Shown here: positions 1 through 12,071 of the stretch, piece after piece
Layout of the letters: each line of letters opens with the position of its first letter
Position numbering within the stretch: the first letter of the stretch is position 1
Assembly: GCF_029873635.1 (NCBI RefSeq)
Contig: NC_080423.1
Location: 106,191,988-106,255,987 of the forward strand
From: Malania oleifera
Lineage: Eukaryota; Streptophyta; Magnoliopsida; Santalales; Ximeniaceae
DNA length: 64,000 nucleotides
Direction: 5' to 3'
Translations under genes and position numbers: made by a program
The notes under the pieces: generated by a model
What the model was told of the DNA's origin: nothing
Databases searched by the model: none
The model's input: only the letters and a program-made list of their open reading frames with translations

Positions 1-170
1 AATCAGGTACCTTTCCATAGAGAGCCTCATATGGAGATTTATTAGAAAGAGTAGGGGTTGGAACCCAATTAATAGTGTAAATAGCGATAAGAGCAGCTTC
101 ACCCCAAAAGGATTCTGCAAGGGATGCAGAGAAGAGTTGAGAGCGAATAGTGTCAAGAATGTGATGATGC

Positions 171-1305
171 TTACGTTCTGCACAGCCATTCTGTTGGGAG
201 GTGGGAGGGACAGGATCGATGGGATAAGGTGTCGGCCTCTTTAAGTTCTTCAAGGAAAGGGGTAGAAGTATATTCCAGGGCATTATCGAACTGAAAGACT
301 TTAATGGTGCGATCAAACTGAGTTTTAATCATCTGCTTAAAGTCATGAAAAGCATTAAGTAACCCAGTGCGATCATGCAAAAGATAAATCCATGTATGTC
401 GATAGTAATCATCGATAAAAATGACAAAGTAACGAGACCCGCCCTTAGTAAGCACAGAAGCAGGTCCCCGAATATCATAATGAACCAAATCAAAAGGTGC
501 AGAAGACAAAGAATTACTTTCATTAAAAGGTAAAGCTTTCTGTTTCCCAAGTTGACAAGGCATACAATCAAAATGTTCAAATTTAACTTTTCCTAAGCAA
601 CCACTAGAAGTTAAAGACTGAACACGAGACAACGAGGTATGACCAAGACGAGAATGCCAAATACTAGAAGACACTACAGTAGAAAGAGACGGAGGAGAAC
701 ACGAACGAGGCAAATGCAGAGATGTGAGCTCGAAAAGGCGACCAACTTTATGCCCGGTCCTAACAAGCTTTGTGAGAAAAGGTTAAGATCAAACCACTTT
801 CAACAAGTTGACCAACAGAAAGGAGATTGAGAGAAAGGTTAGGCATAACGTATGTGTTAGGTACAGAAAAAGTAGGAGTAGAAACATAACCAAGATGACT
901 AATAGACATATGTGAATCATCGGCAGTATAAATTAAGGGAACGGGATTTAAAGACTGCTTATGCGTCACTAAAGAGGAATCAGAGGTCATATGATTGCAA
1001 CAGGCAGAGTCAATAAACCAAGGTGTAGAGGTACCTGTGGAGACTGATAAGGCAGTAGAAGTGTGGGATAAAACCTGGGTGATAATTGCCTTAAGGTCAG
1101 CTGTAGAAAGAGACGATAAAGGAGGTGCAGAAACTGAGAAGCTAGTGGAGACAGCAGCAACAGGCCTGGAAGAGGAAGATGCCTTAGCTTTGAGAGCATC
1201 CCTAGCGTCTTTGGCCTTCTTCTTAGGACAATTGAAAATACGGTTGACCGTCTTCCTTACAATAATGGCACTGGCCATTAAAACGGTGCGGTCTAGAAGA
1301 AGCAA
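171..1305 (-). pseudogene. protease and integrase regions of Copia fossil
   Basis: Fossil part. The right half carries an aspartic-protease-like stretch (WFIDSACCNHMT, in place of the family's usual D-S-G-A signature) followed by the NLLSVGQL motif typical of the protease/pre-integrase junction. The left half carries HSRLGH, then C-x2-C (CMPCQ) of the GAG-pre-integrase zinc finger, then the integrase core start (DLVHYDIRGPA, YFVIFIDDYYRHTW). Broken. Confidence 0.85.
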
Positions 1306-1396
1306 TAACTACAGCAGGAGTAGAGGAGCTAGACAGAGCAGTAGCCAAGACCAAATCGGTAGAATGAACCCGACAAGTTTGTTGGCATGTCTCCTC

Positions 1397-2014
1397 CTAA
1401 ATGAGCTCTGCAAGAGCAACCTCAAGTGTAGGAAGAGGAGATCGATGTAACAAAGAAGCTCGAGTATTCTCAAATTCATCTCGGATATGCATAATAAAGT
1501 ATAGGAACTGACGACAATCCCGATATGCAACAAATTGCTTAATTGACTGCTCATCAGAAAAAACATGGTCAACTTGAGAAAGTTGATCCCAAATGCCACT
1601 AACCTGAGCATAAAACTCGGCAGTAGACTGTCCAGGTTCCTGACGCATATGAGAAAGTCTAGTTTCCAATTGAAACTCAAAAGCAGCATCACTACCACAG
1701 TTATATCGTTTTGCCAAAAAATCCCAAGCAAGTTTGGCATTACGAAACTTAGGAAGTGGACTCTGAATAGTAGGAACTAATGTATTAATAAATCAGGAAA
1801 GGATCTTACAATGAGTACTTTCTCATTCATTAAGAGCCTCATCAAACTCCTCTATAGATTGTGTGGCAATTTTGGTGGGTTTTGGTCTTGTTCCAGTGAC
1901 AAAAAGTCATAATCGCCGACCAATCAAAAAAACTGACATTTGTTGAGCCTAAGCATTGTAATTGGAGTCATTTAAAACAATCTTTATAGGGCGAGCAACA
2001 TCAGTTAAAGACGC
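1397..2014 (-). pseudogene. gag region of Copia fossil
   Basis: Fossil part. The - strand reads as a Copia gag: residues such as FEFQLETRLSHMRQEPGQS match the plant retrotransposon gag family (UBN2/gag-polypeptide type). It sits just after the leader and before the protease. Broken. Confidence 0.75.
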
Positions 2015-2994
2015 CATTAAAAAAATAGATAAGATTAACCGATGTAGAGCAAAGAGTAATGTAACAGAATCGGAGAGACGAATCTAGGAGATAAGTCTGA
2101 AAGATACCACGCCGAAAAATCGGTGCTTTGTTAGAGAAAGAATGCTGCCAAAGAGAGCCGAATATGGAATTAAGAGGTGAGGCGACTCACTGCGCGGAGA
2201 GCTAACGAAATCCTGCATGTGGTGGTTATGTAGAAAAAAAAGAAAAAGATGCAAGGAAAATATTTAATCCCTTTACAACTCCATCAGGGAAATAATCCAA
2301 AACAGATGAGAAGCTAAAGCCAGTGAGAAGTTTGGAATCTGACAACTGTTTTGAGGACCACCATTAGTGCGTGCCGATGGTCGGGTGAAAAGCTTGTAGA
2401 AGCTTCGGTGAAGGCTGCACCGGAAAAAGCCCAGGTGGGTGGTGGGAGCGCAGAGGCATGTTCGGGAAGAAGATGAACTTTTGGTTTTTGATGTCTATAC
2501 TCGTAGGGGATGCATAGCTCACAATCGGGGCGGAGACTGATACTTCAGCCCGCCGGCCGTGTGGAGGAACCACCAGATGTTGCAGCAGTGGAACCGTTGT
2601 TGTTGCTGCCGGAGAGTTGAAGCCAACGAGCCAACGCTGATAGACGAGAGAATCAAGAATGCCGGAGAATCAAGAAGGATGCGAGACTGAGAGAAGGATG
2701 CGAGACCGAGATGTCTAAGAACGGAGAGGTACAACAGCAGAGTCCATGAACAGACGTCGGAGAACTGAGATGTTACCCGAGAAGGAGAGAGGTGAGGGGG
2801 GGCGACCACTGAGAACGGAGCACGAACAGATGCCGGAGAAGCCGAGGGATCAAAGAGACCCAGATGGTGATGACGAGAGCACGCCGAAAAGAAAAAAAAA
2901 AAGAATGGCAACACCAAGGAGCCGAGGGAACACTGAGAGGATGACAGCGGCAGGAAAAAAAAAATGGGTTAAGAAACCCTAGGCTCTTATACCA

Positions 2995-3260
2995 TGTTAA
3001 AAAGGGGAGAAACTTTAGATTGTATCACTTAAGTACAAGGGGCCATCCTTTTATAACTAAAGGAGGCAAACTATAAGGGTAACTTAGGAAGATACAAGGT
3101 ATACAAGGGTAACTTAGGAAAATATACTAACAAAAAGAAATTTCTGTCATTGACTATTTTAAACTAGTTTTCACTAGTTTAACCGGTTTTGACCAATTTT
3201 ACCAAATTTTATATTGGACTTTTGTTGTCATTTTGATTGGTTCGGTTCAATTTTATAACA
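2995..3260 (-). repeat. 5' LTR of the left-edge Copia fossil (266 bp)
   Basis: Read on + it starts TGTTA and ends TAACA, a matched terminal inverted repeat of an LTR. Immediately inside, the - strand reads TGGTATAAGAG, which resembles the initiator-methionine tRNA primer-binding site TGGTATCAGAGC usual in plant Copia elements. The bases just outside on the right are caact; the matching target duplication would be beyond the left edge. Confidence 0.85.
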
Positions 3261-6200
3261 CAACTTGTTGTCTATTTCAAAAAAAAAAAAATCTTTCAAA
3301 ATTCACGACAACGTAAATTGAGAATTCCTTATATTCGTGTCTAATTCATTACAAAAATTTTACATAAAAGGGCATCAATGATTTTTTAAAAACCTATACT
3401 CACAAAACATTTCCTTTTACTTTTGTTGATAATTTAAATTTCACAAAAATGACATTAGTTTCATTAACCCAATTTTCAAACATGCAATTCTCTAAACTAC
3501 ACGCCTACTATATCTGTATATCTTTTATGTATCGTGATGGATACTAGTGTGTAAATTATAGACAAGGTAAGGGAAAAATACAAAATCGTATTAAATCCTA
3601 AGACATAACCTATGTTGAATACTCTCATGAAATTTATTAAAAGATAATAGCGAGATAAGCTCGCAAAATGTTACATATAATCATTTTTAAAAAATGACTA
3701 AGACTTGAACATCACAAGAAAAAAATAAAGAAACACAATTAAATAATATTCTCTATAGATGGAGACATCTTAACTTCCTATATGCAATTTGACAACAATA
3801 AAAAATAATAAAACAAAATTTCTCAACATGAGCACATCTTGACTTCATGGGCTTTTAGTTTGGTAGTGTTTTACAATCTCCAACCATTGACGAAATAAAT
3901 TAGAGATGGAGAGAAGAACAACTGGTGATAAGAATATTCTCTATATTCCCACTTGTCAAGTGTCAAAAACTTGTTTGATGTGATTGATAAGAATTTTTTT
4001 CTATTTTTTGGGTTTAAATAATCTTCTCACTTCTCTTTTCATAATTAAGGATTCCGTTGGAAAATTATGTGTTTAAAAATTTTATGTTTAAAGAATTTGA
4101 TTTCGTATTGTACAAAATTTAAATGAAGCCTGTGCCTACCTACTATGATAGAATATTCATTTGAATCTTTCACACCAAAAAGAAATAAAGTTATTAGGAT
4201 TTTGCAACCAGTTGGTTCGACCAATGAACCAGATTTTTTTATTAACTCTCTATTATAATCGAACCAACTGAAATATACTTCTTAACCGAACCATATTTGA
4301 TCAAATCGAATTTAACCGAATCAAATTATAATTAATTATGAAAAAATATAATTGTATAATATGTATGCTTTCAAAAATCAACTTAATATTTATATTTAAT
4401 TATTAATTAATTATATAATTAATTACATAATTAGGGAATTTTATAGATTTAGGGAATCGTGGAAACCCAAAATTATATAATTTATATTTAATTATTAATT
4501 AATTAAATAATTCAGTTAAATTGGTTGACCGAAATTCACTTTCTTCATAACCGAACCGAAAATCAAATAACTGAATTTACCACATTATAAAATCGAACTG
4601 AACCAAATTAAAAATTAATCGAATCGAACCAACCAAATTTGATGGACTAATTTGGTTAATTTGATTAAAATCGAATTATGCTCAGCATAAAAGGTACAAC
4701 AAACTAAAATTATTATCTTTATATATGCATCTCTTACTTGAGCATTAAATGAGGTGTTCAAAAGTAACCATGTTTCCCAAACTCATATTTCTTTATTGCA
4801 TGTGATACCAAAATTTTGTACCAACATAATATAATTAATTTTTAGAATATTATTTTCTTGACATGTAACAAAGTTTTGACCTGATTTAACGTTATTTTAA
4901 AAACAAATTTAGATTACAAACAAAATGGTTGAAATATTGTACATGTAAATATTAATTATTAATTCAATTATAAGAAAAATTTTACGGTCTTTATATGTAA
5001 CCTTTTGCAAATTCAAAAAATTTAAAATTAATACTAATTTAACTAACTAATTTTCAATTAATTTGTGAACTCATCCCATTGTGCTAAATTTTTTTATATG
5101 TTTTCTTTTACTTTTGAATATAGTATTTATCTAATTCTTTATATCCATCTTTATATGGATGTGGTCTGAAAAGACAAACAACAACAAATTAGTTTGGTAC
5201 TACTTTGCTAGTGATTCAATTATAACACAATTTAAACTCTTCGTTTTCTCATATTTCAATTATCACATGCCTATGCAAATCACAAAATTGTGACAAAACT
5301 TCAGATCATTTATTGAGGTTAAGTTTGTTTCATAGGAATTTACTATTTACTTTTGAACTTCAACGATTACAAATTATGTTTTTTATAATTTTCATCTTCC
5401 TCGTTTTATCTACTCCCAAATTAATGCTACCACATATATACTTGTTACACTGCTAATCAAGAATTACATATAGAAAATATTATAAGATCATCATAAATTT
5501 AACTTGTCCTTTATTTTTTAAAAATTGCTTTTCATTTTTTTATCTTTTAACTTTACTAGTGTAGGGCACGCGCATTGCATGTAGTGGCAACACGTTTTTG
5601 TTACGACTTAAATTTCATTTCCTTTCAACTTAATACATCATGTTATAGGGGATTGACCATTATGCATTTCAATGCCAACAAAGCCTATTTCTAATTTCAT
5701 GTCACTAAGTAATGAATTAATTCTCAAAAGAGGGTTGCCTATTAATTTTTATATTAGTGTAAGAGATAGAATAATTCAAGTTTCCAATTTTCTATACATA
5801 TTGGTTATGATAATATTTTGAAGAGACTTTTATTTCTAAATGTTAATGGTTAAAGTTTGGTTAATTTAACAATGTTTAAGTTCAAATTGTTGTATGTGTA
5901 TCATCCTAATAAAAAATTGTGTGATTCTCTATTCTCATAAAGAAAATGCCTTCATCTTTTAAGCGTAGAACACCAAATGTTTTTCCCTTACAAATTCTAC
6001 TTTTTATATATTGTAACAAATTAACAGACCAAATTGACGCATTCTAAAAATAGAAATTTATGGAATGACATTTTCTCCCTTACTTTTCCATTGTTGCGAA
6101 AAGGGACGAAGAAGTGGCTATTTTAACCGCCTTCCCTCTCTCCTTGTAAGACCTATGGAAATTATTGCCTAATTTGATAAAAAGCAAAGATGTCCCATTT

Positions 6201-6390
6201 TCAACCAAGTAGAAACTTTTTTTGATCCCACAAATTGATATAAAGTAAAGACAGTTATCCTGTAAATTTAATTTGTACAACTATAGATCCTTTCTATAGA
6301 AAAATAGTAGATGCAAATACATCTCACACCCATTAGTACGAGACTCATATTGAGTGGAACACATTTACAGAGAAAGCATGTTAAGAAAAA
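3261..6390. other. AT-rich intergenic spacer
   Basis: No gene recognised on either strand. Open frames are short and AT-driven. Apart from the GGTT/AACC-rich repeat at 4,205-4,680 I see only low-complexity AT sequence. Confidence 0.6.
4205..4680. repeat. AACCGAACCGAA-rich degenerate repeat
   Basis: The stretch repeats variants of GAACCAA, ACCGAACC and AATCGAATC over about 470 bp, and includes two near-copies of an AT block (TTATATTTAATTATTAATTA) about 100 bp apart. Such GGTTCGGTT-rich stretches are common inside non-autonomous plant transposons, but I see no clear terminal repeats or target duplication, so no family is assigned. Confidence 0.45.
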
Positions 6391-6394
6391 AAAT

Positions 6395-6910
6395 AAGAAA
6401 GTTAGACTGTAGAAGAAAATAGTCGACTGTTTACAGAGTGAGTTGCCGGTTACATAGACGGTATTTTCCAAAGGCCAGGTCAAGAAGAAACAGTCAACAG
6501 TTTTCTAAAGACCATCGACAGTTTCAGTCTTAGGAAGAAACTGTCGACGATTTTGTTCGGTGCTGTTTTTGAATTTTGAAGGAAAAATCAACAGGTTGGA
6601 AATTCAGAGGCAAATCTTCTAGGGATTGATACGGGGGTATTTAGGGAACTTTCTAATCTCTCTGTATGTGTAGTTTAGCATATATACAATGTTGTAACCC
6701 TGAATTTGACAAATAGTGAATTACAGTCGTCGCTGGCTCCCGTGGACGTAGGCATTCTGCCGAACCACGTTAATTCTTGTGTCATTATTTTTATTGCTTT
6801 CCTTATTATCTATGCGATTTTGTTTCGTATTGTTCATCGTTAGTTGCTGCATTGAACGATCCGGTCCTGCACGCATTAATTTGCACAATAATTCTATATT
6901 GTGTAACATG
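6395..6910 (+). mobile_element. LTR fragment, probably Copia-type
   Basis: Contains several GTCGAC/GTCAAC-type motifs (about 6,421-6,555), then the stem-loop motif GTGGACGTAGGC ... GCCGAACCAC at 6,742-6,768 that other LTRs of this window carry near their R-U5 part. Ends are not defined and no coding part is attached, so this is an LTR relic read on the + strand. Confidence 0.6.
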
Positions 6911-7741
6911 TGGCAAATTTTTTAAGCTCATTGTAGTATATGATGTCCATATAGAATGGAGTATTAACATATGTATCTCTATTGTTTTAGTTGTCAAATT
7001 TGTGTGTAGGTTTTTATTTTTTATGTGGTATGGTTAAAACTTTTATACAAGGGCAATAGTATTTTAGCATATAAAACGATCACATGTTTCAACACAGAAA
7101 AAATAAAAACATAATATATTAATGCTAGAAAAAAAAACAGGGATATAGTATTAATAATTTTTTTAACATTTCGTTTGAGCAAACAATAAGAATCCAACAA
7201 TGCATCATATAATGTTCTAGTGCTCTTATATGTTTAAATATATGACAAAGGGGCAATAGATTAATCCTAGCATTACATTCAAAAAAATTTAATCAAAACA
7301 TGAGAAAGTTATAGAGTGCAAAACCAATTAAAAAAATTTACATCAAAATTTAAGAGAAATGCATTGTTCTTGATATTGCCAAGTACTGGGCTCTATTTGT
7401 AAGTATATTGGGGTAGTTGAAACTCATTACTATACCTATAGTTGTTGTTGTTGTTGAGGAACTACTTGATGGAGTAGAATTAGGTGCAATTTTTGAAACT
7501 ATATTGTTGAAGCAACGTACTTCACTACTGATCTGAATCATGCACTGCAGCAACTGTTGTTATCATAGCTTATTCCTTTTTCTTTTTCTTTTTTGATTAG
7601 GAAATTATAATTATATATCAAAATGGATATGTACAACTACTCTAAGCATACCCAAGAAAAGAGTCCAAAACTCACGCACAACCAATGAACAGCAAATACA
7701 GCTCAACCTGGGACACCCCAGGGGCAAATAGCTACTATTGT
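6911..7741. other. Intergenic spacer
   Basis: No gene recognised. Bases 7,517-7,580 match 12,656-12,720 in direct orientation, outside the nested LTRs on both sides. A pyrimidine-rich tract follows at about 7,576-7,595. Confidence 0.5.
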
Positions 7742-9622
7742 AATTGGTGTATTCCCTAGAGGAGGGGTGAATTGGGTATTTCAAAAATTCTTCCTAGGTT
7801 GAATCCAAATCACAAACAATATTACACAACCTAGGGTCTTTCTATGCAAACAGAAATACCATTAGTATCAAATTGAGTAGATAATCAAAACAAGTATAGT
7901 AGGCTCAATATTTTCCAAATAAATATGTATGCAGATATTTAAAGCATATAAGACATTCACAAAAATTTAAGCGCAAGCATACACGTACAAAATGTAAAGA
8001 GATAAGGGAAAGAGTGACACATGAAATTTTATCGAGGTTCGACCAACAATGCCTACGTCCCCTCCTCAAGCTCACAAGTAAGAGGATTCACTAATGCTCT
8101 CTTAATGGGTGGAGCATCACCAATTACAACACCCTTTCCTTACTGAGTAAGGAAATACCTCATATCACATTCACAGGGCTGACCCCAACCTTTACAACCA
8201 CACCTTATAAAGGTGCACCTGGTTTTCCTAATCAGGTCTAAACCATCCGGTGCTTTCTTAATTGGGTCTAAGCAATCTGGTACACGTTACAAGTCAGTGC
8301 ATTTCTCTTCTGACCACACGTCGGGAATACAACATATATAAATTTACGTACAAAGAAATTCTTCTCAAAAAGCATATGTATACAACAATAAGCATAAATG
8401 CACTCACAGATGATATGAATTAAAGCTCAAAGTGAGTATGTGATTTTCTCAAAAATAATTTTAAAATCTTTAAAACTGATGCTTATGACAAAGCACTTCA
8501 AAGATTCAAACCCTATTAAAAATTTTCATAGGAGAACCTAGGGTTTTTGTTTTCAAGAAGTTTTTGCCCAAATATATGCATATGATCTTTGATGAAAAAT
8601 GAGTAGGCAATAAATGTTTCAAAGATCTTGAACCGTTAAGAAATTTTCCTAACAATGATAAAACAAAGTAATTCAAAGGAAGCAAGGGTTTCTGCTCAAA
8701 ATATTTTTTGTAATGAAGAATATGTGTGTAACGTCCCTCAATTTTTTAACATAAAATACCACATAATAAATAAAATGGTCAACCCGAACCCTTGAGTAGT
8801 TGGGACACCTGTCAAACACAGCGGAAAACCTAGCAGTAGTAAACATAAAATCTCAAACATCCAATCATAAAACATAATACCCGAGCTTTCTATAACATTA
8901 TAAAACTGTAATTCTATACATCCTCATATACATCAAAATATCTCTAGGGTCAAACACAAAATAATTCTGACCCTATTACAAAATCTTACCCTTCTCACAG
9001 GGTAACCTCACTAGCTCAACGGCGGCCCTGACCCGCCGGTCTCTCAGGGGCTCCTGAAAAATTAATTAAGTTTGGGGGTGAGACACTTCTCAGTAAAGGA
9101 AAATAAACTAAATACAGCTGTGTGACAACATGAATATTTAATGCATTTATACGTATACAGTACATTTCATAATTCTATAAACATCATCATATCGTACTGG
9201 GTAAACATATATTTTCACATCTGTTAATAAATCATAACATACATAAAATCATCTGTTATAACTGTAGTATTGAAAACAAACCCAGGATGACTAGCTAGCT
9301 AGTATCATGTATTACCCCCCATGACGGGTTGTGTAGCCCGAAGGCTGGACCCGACAATAGTTGGCCGACCATTGCCGAATCAAATATGTCTGTAAGTACG
9401 ATGAGCTCGCCACACCCTGGTCCGGACTGCCAAGTGGACGTCCACACTCTACTGAAAGCCACATCGACTATCCATCTCCCATCCCCTCGTAGGATGGTTA
9501 GCACTAATCTGACGTAGATATCTGATCACACATATAGCTACGGTACCGAACCCCTAAATTGAACTAAACTAACATCCTGGTGGTGATAACACATAATACA
9601 TGATCATATATATAACATCATT

Positions 9623-9800
9623 ACGACCTCGTGCCGAAAATATAGTAATTACGGCCTCGTGCTGAAAACATAAATACGTGGCCTTGTGCCAATAACATAA
9701 ATACGGCCTCGTGCCGATAACATAAATACATGGCCTCGCGCCAATAACATAAATACAGTCTCATGCCGATAACATAAATATAGGCCTCGCACCAAAATTG
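9623..9800. repeat. 25-27-bp minisatellite inside solo LTR A
   Basis: About seven diverged units of the form TACGGCCTCGTGCC followed by GATAACATAAA, head to tail. Related LTRs in this window have a different repeat unit at the same relative place. Confidence 0.85.
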
Positions 9801-10863
9801 TTTCAAGTATAAATATTCTGAAAATACATCATTTATCACATAATTGTCAAAACCATCATAACATAACTCATATTTTCATAATACCTGAAATCATGCTTTG
9901 TTCGTAAAATCTTTCACATCATAATACATTTTACGTAAAATAATATTCATGCTACACATATGCTGTTAAAAGTCATACTTCATATTCTAAAATCGTGAAT
10001 TCCTTACATCTCATACATACATATACATTTTAATCATCATAACAGTATTTTCCTAATCGTACATTTCATTCGTAATACACAATATAACATATGTTTTTCT
10101 GAAAATAAATTTACTCATAATCAATAATAATTTGTATGAAAAATTTCTGCTTTAGTTTATTCTCTTACCTGGCTATTGAGAAATTCCTTAGGATCCAAAA
10201 TTTCACGCCCTTGGCGCCCAAAATTTAACTTCTAAAATTTACATTTTTCTTAAATTAATTAATCTATTTCTCCAAAATAATACTCATCTAACCTTCCCTA
10301 GGCTCCATATGCCTCAAATTAATATTTAAACTATTATTTAACATCCCTACTTAATTTTTTCAAATTTTGCATGCGAGTCCCAAAATTACACCCGTAACGC
10401 TCACCCGGGCCCTAAATTTCAGAAATCCTACTTCAGTCCCAGATGCTTAATATTTTAGCATTTCTAAATTAATGCTAATTAATTAAAAATAAGCCCCTTA
10501 ATAATCGCCGCACCCCAAATTTTGGGTTTTGGCCCGACATCCCCACGAGAATTCCGTCCCACTAAACTTGTAGAGAATCATCCCTAGATTCTCGTGGTGG
10601 TATCCATTCGTCAATTGGGCTTATATTTTGCAAGAAATTAAAAAAAAAAAAGAGAAAATGGCTTACCCCAAGGAATATGCTTACGTTACTCCTACCACCG
10701 ATCCGCTCCAGTAGAAATGACGGCAGCGGCGAATGGAGTCTAGTGGTATCTTCAGATTTTCGATCGGATGAAAATCCGTCGAGAAATCGATGAGAGAGGG
10801 AGAGAGAACGTGAGGAGAGAGAGAGAGTTCTGAGAGTTGCAGAGAAAAGAAAAGAAAAGAAAA

Positions 10864-10865
<2 letters not shown>

Positions 10866-10927
<62 letters not shown>

Positions 10928-10967
10928 TATAGTTTGAATCTCCTGAAGCTTGTTGAAGCTTCAGGAG
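10866..10967. repeat. (AAT)n microsatellite followed by a perfect 12-bp hairpin
   Basis: An AAT run of about 55 bp (10,866-10,922) is followed by the palindrome CTCCTGAAGCTT, loop GTTG, AAGCTTCAGGAG (10,940-10,967), with all 12 pairs matched. It lies inside solo LTR A, in the half where relatives carry their GTCGAC arrays. Confidence 0.85.
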
Positions 10968-12071
10968 GATAATAATAATAATAATAATAATATTTAATTA
11001 ATATTAATAATAATATTTTTTAATTAAAAAAATTAATTTTAATTAATTAATTTTTTTCTTTTTCTTTTTAAATTCGTTCAATTAATTAATATTTTTTAAA
11101 TTAATTAATTTTTTTTAATTTTAATTTATTTTTTTTATTTTTTATTTTTGGAATCATTTTGTTAATCTTTTATATCTCTTTTTGGGATTTTTACAATGTG
11201 AGTCTTTGAGATCTTGCAATATGTGTGCAAGATTTACAAGCAATAAATAAGTTTTCTCCAAAGATATTTATCAATGAAAATAGATAGAAAAACTTTAGAT
11301 TTACTCTCCAAAAATGATTTTCTAAATGAATAAAAAGAGAGTAAATGATTTTTTATCTTAAAACAAAATGCCCAAATAGATGCTCTCTTTCAAGATGATT
11401 TTTCAAGAGAAAGATGAAAAGAGAGTTAAAATTGAATAATGAACAAAAAATATTTAGGGGAGTTTTTCTCTCTAATCTCACTCTTAAAAATGAGTAATTG
11501 AGGGGTATATATAAACTTTAGAAAGATTTTGACCGTTCGGAACACGCTCAGTATTTTTAGAAAATATTAATTAAAATTTAAAAGTGATTAGCACTGAAAG
11601 CAAGCCGGAACCCAAGAGATTCGGTCGACCAGACCAAGGCATCAGTCGGTTGTCCTCTTAGAGCACATTTTTGAATTTCAAAAGGGTTCGATCTACCAAA
11701 CAAAGGGTCGGTTGGCTGACCTACGGCGATTTTCTTTTCTTTCGTGATTTCGGTCACCTGACCTAAGGTTCGGTCTGCTGGTCTTCAAAGGCCGGTCGGT
11801 TGAGGCAAATTTGAACTAAAAGTTCGATCGCCATGGAATGGTAGAGAAGCTAAGTTTGAAGATCGGCCGACCGTGGAAGTGATGTTCATTTTTTGATCAA
11901 TTGGCCGAGGCATGGTCAACTATTTGACTCTGGCCTTAAGTGTGTTCGATTGAACGAGGTGATTTAAACAGGAAAGGTTCAGTTGGCCAAGACTTTTTAA
12001 TTGAGTCTAAAAAATGCAACGTCGTTCAACCTTTGTCAAATTCATTTTAGTCTTAATTTTTGACTCTAACA

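Larger units (their letters stand above)
1..3260 (-). mobile_element. Copia LTR retrotransposon fossil, running off the left edge
   Basis: On the - strand the window shows, from its right end inwards, a short LTR, a primer-binding site, a leader of about 1 kb, a gag region, a protease region and an integrase region. The order gag, protease, integrase before reverse transcriptase is that of the Copia (Ty1) superfamily. The reverse transcriptase part and the second LTR should lie left of base 1. The copy is broken, with several breaks. Only one LTR is visible, so no LTR-divergence age is possible. Confidence 0.9.
8727..11195 (-). mobile_element. Solo LTR, 2,469 bp, family A (nested, perfect target duplication)
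   Basis: Starts TGTAACGTCCC and ends TTTTTACA, flanked on both sides by the 5-bp direct repeat ATGTG (8,722-8,726 and 11,196-11,200). No coding part, so a solo LTR. It shares the block (T)GAGACA-CTCTCAGTAA (about 9,080-9,097), a GTGTGACA motif and a TTACCTGGCTA-TGAGAAA motif with the LTRs at 15.4, 35.7 and 53.3 kb. The sense strand is inferred as - by comparison with those relatives, whose TATA boxes read on -. Probably Ty3/Gypsy by size and style, but without coding parts this is inference. Confidence 0.88.
7748..12071 (-). mobile_element. LTR, interrupted by a nested solo LTR
   Basis: On + it begins TGTATTCCCTAGAGG, the reverse complement of a U5 end of the kind also seen at 60,905-60,940 (CACCCCCCTCTAG). 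It carries the conserved stem-loop motif at 8,034-8,062, a TATATATA box (about 11,505-11,512, - strand) and, upstream of it in sense, a field of TCGGTCGACC-like motifs (11,615-11,990). It appears to end at CTCTAACA (12,071). The flanks AATTGG and AATTAG agree at 5 of 6 positions. Without the insert it is about 1.85 kb. No coding part is attached, so it looks like a solo LTR, most likely Copia; the family is not certain. Confidence 0.65.

Noticed and set aside
995-1450. 151-codon + strand open frame
   Set aside because: Antisense shadow of the Copia protease/gag region; no protein-like motif.
2364-2982. Open frames on both strands at 2.4-3.0 kb
   Set aside because: They lie in the leader between LTR and gag of the Copia fossil and resemble no protein.
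9295-9517. Open frames near 9.3-9.5 kb
   Set aside because: The sequence is a conserved part of the family A LTR, also present at 16.1 and 36.3 kb, not a gene.
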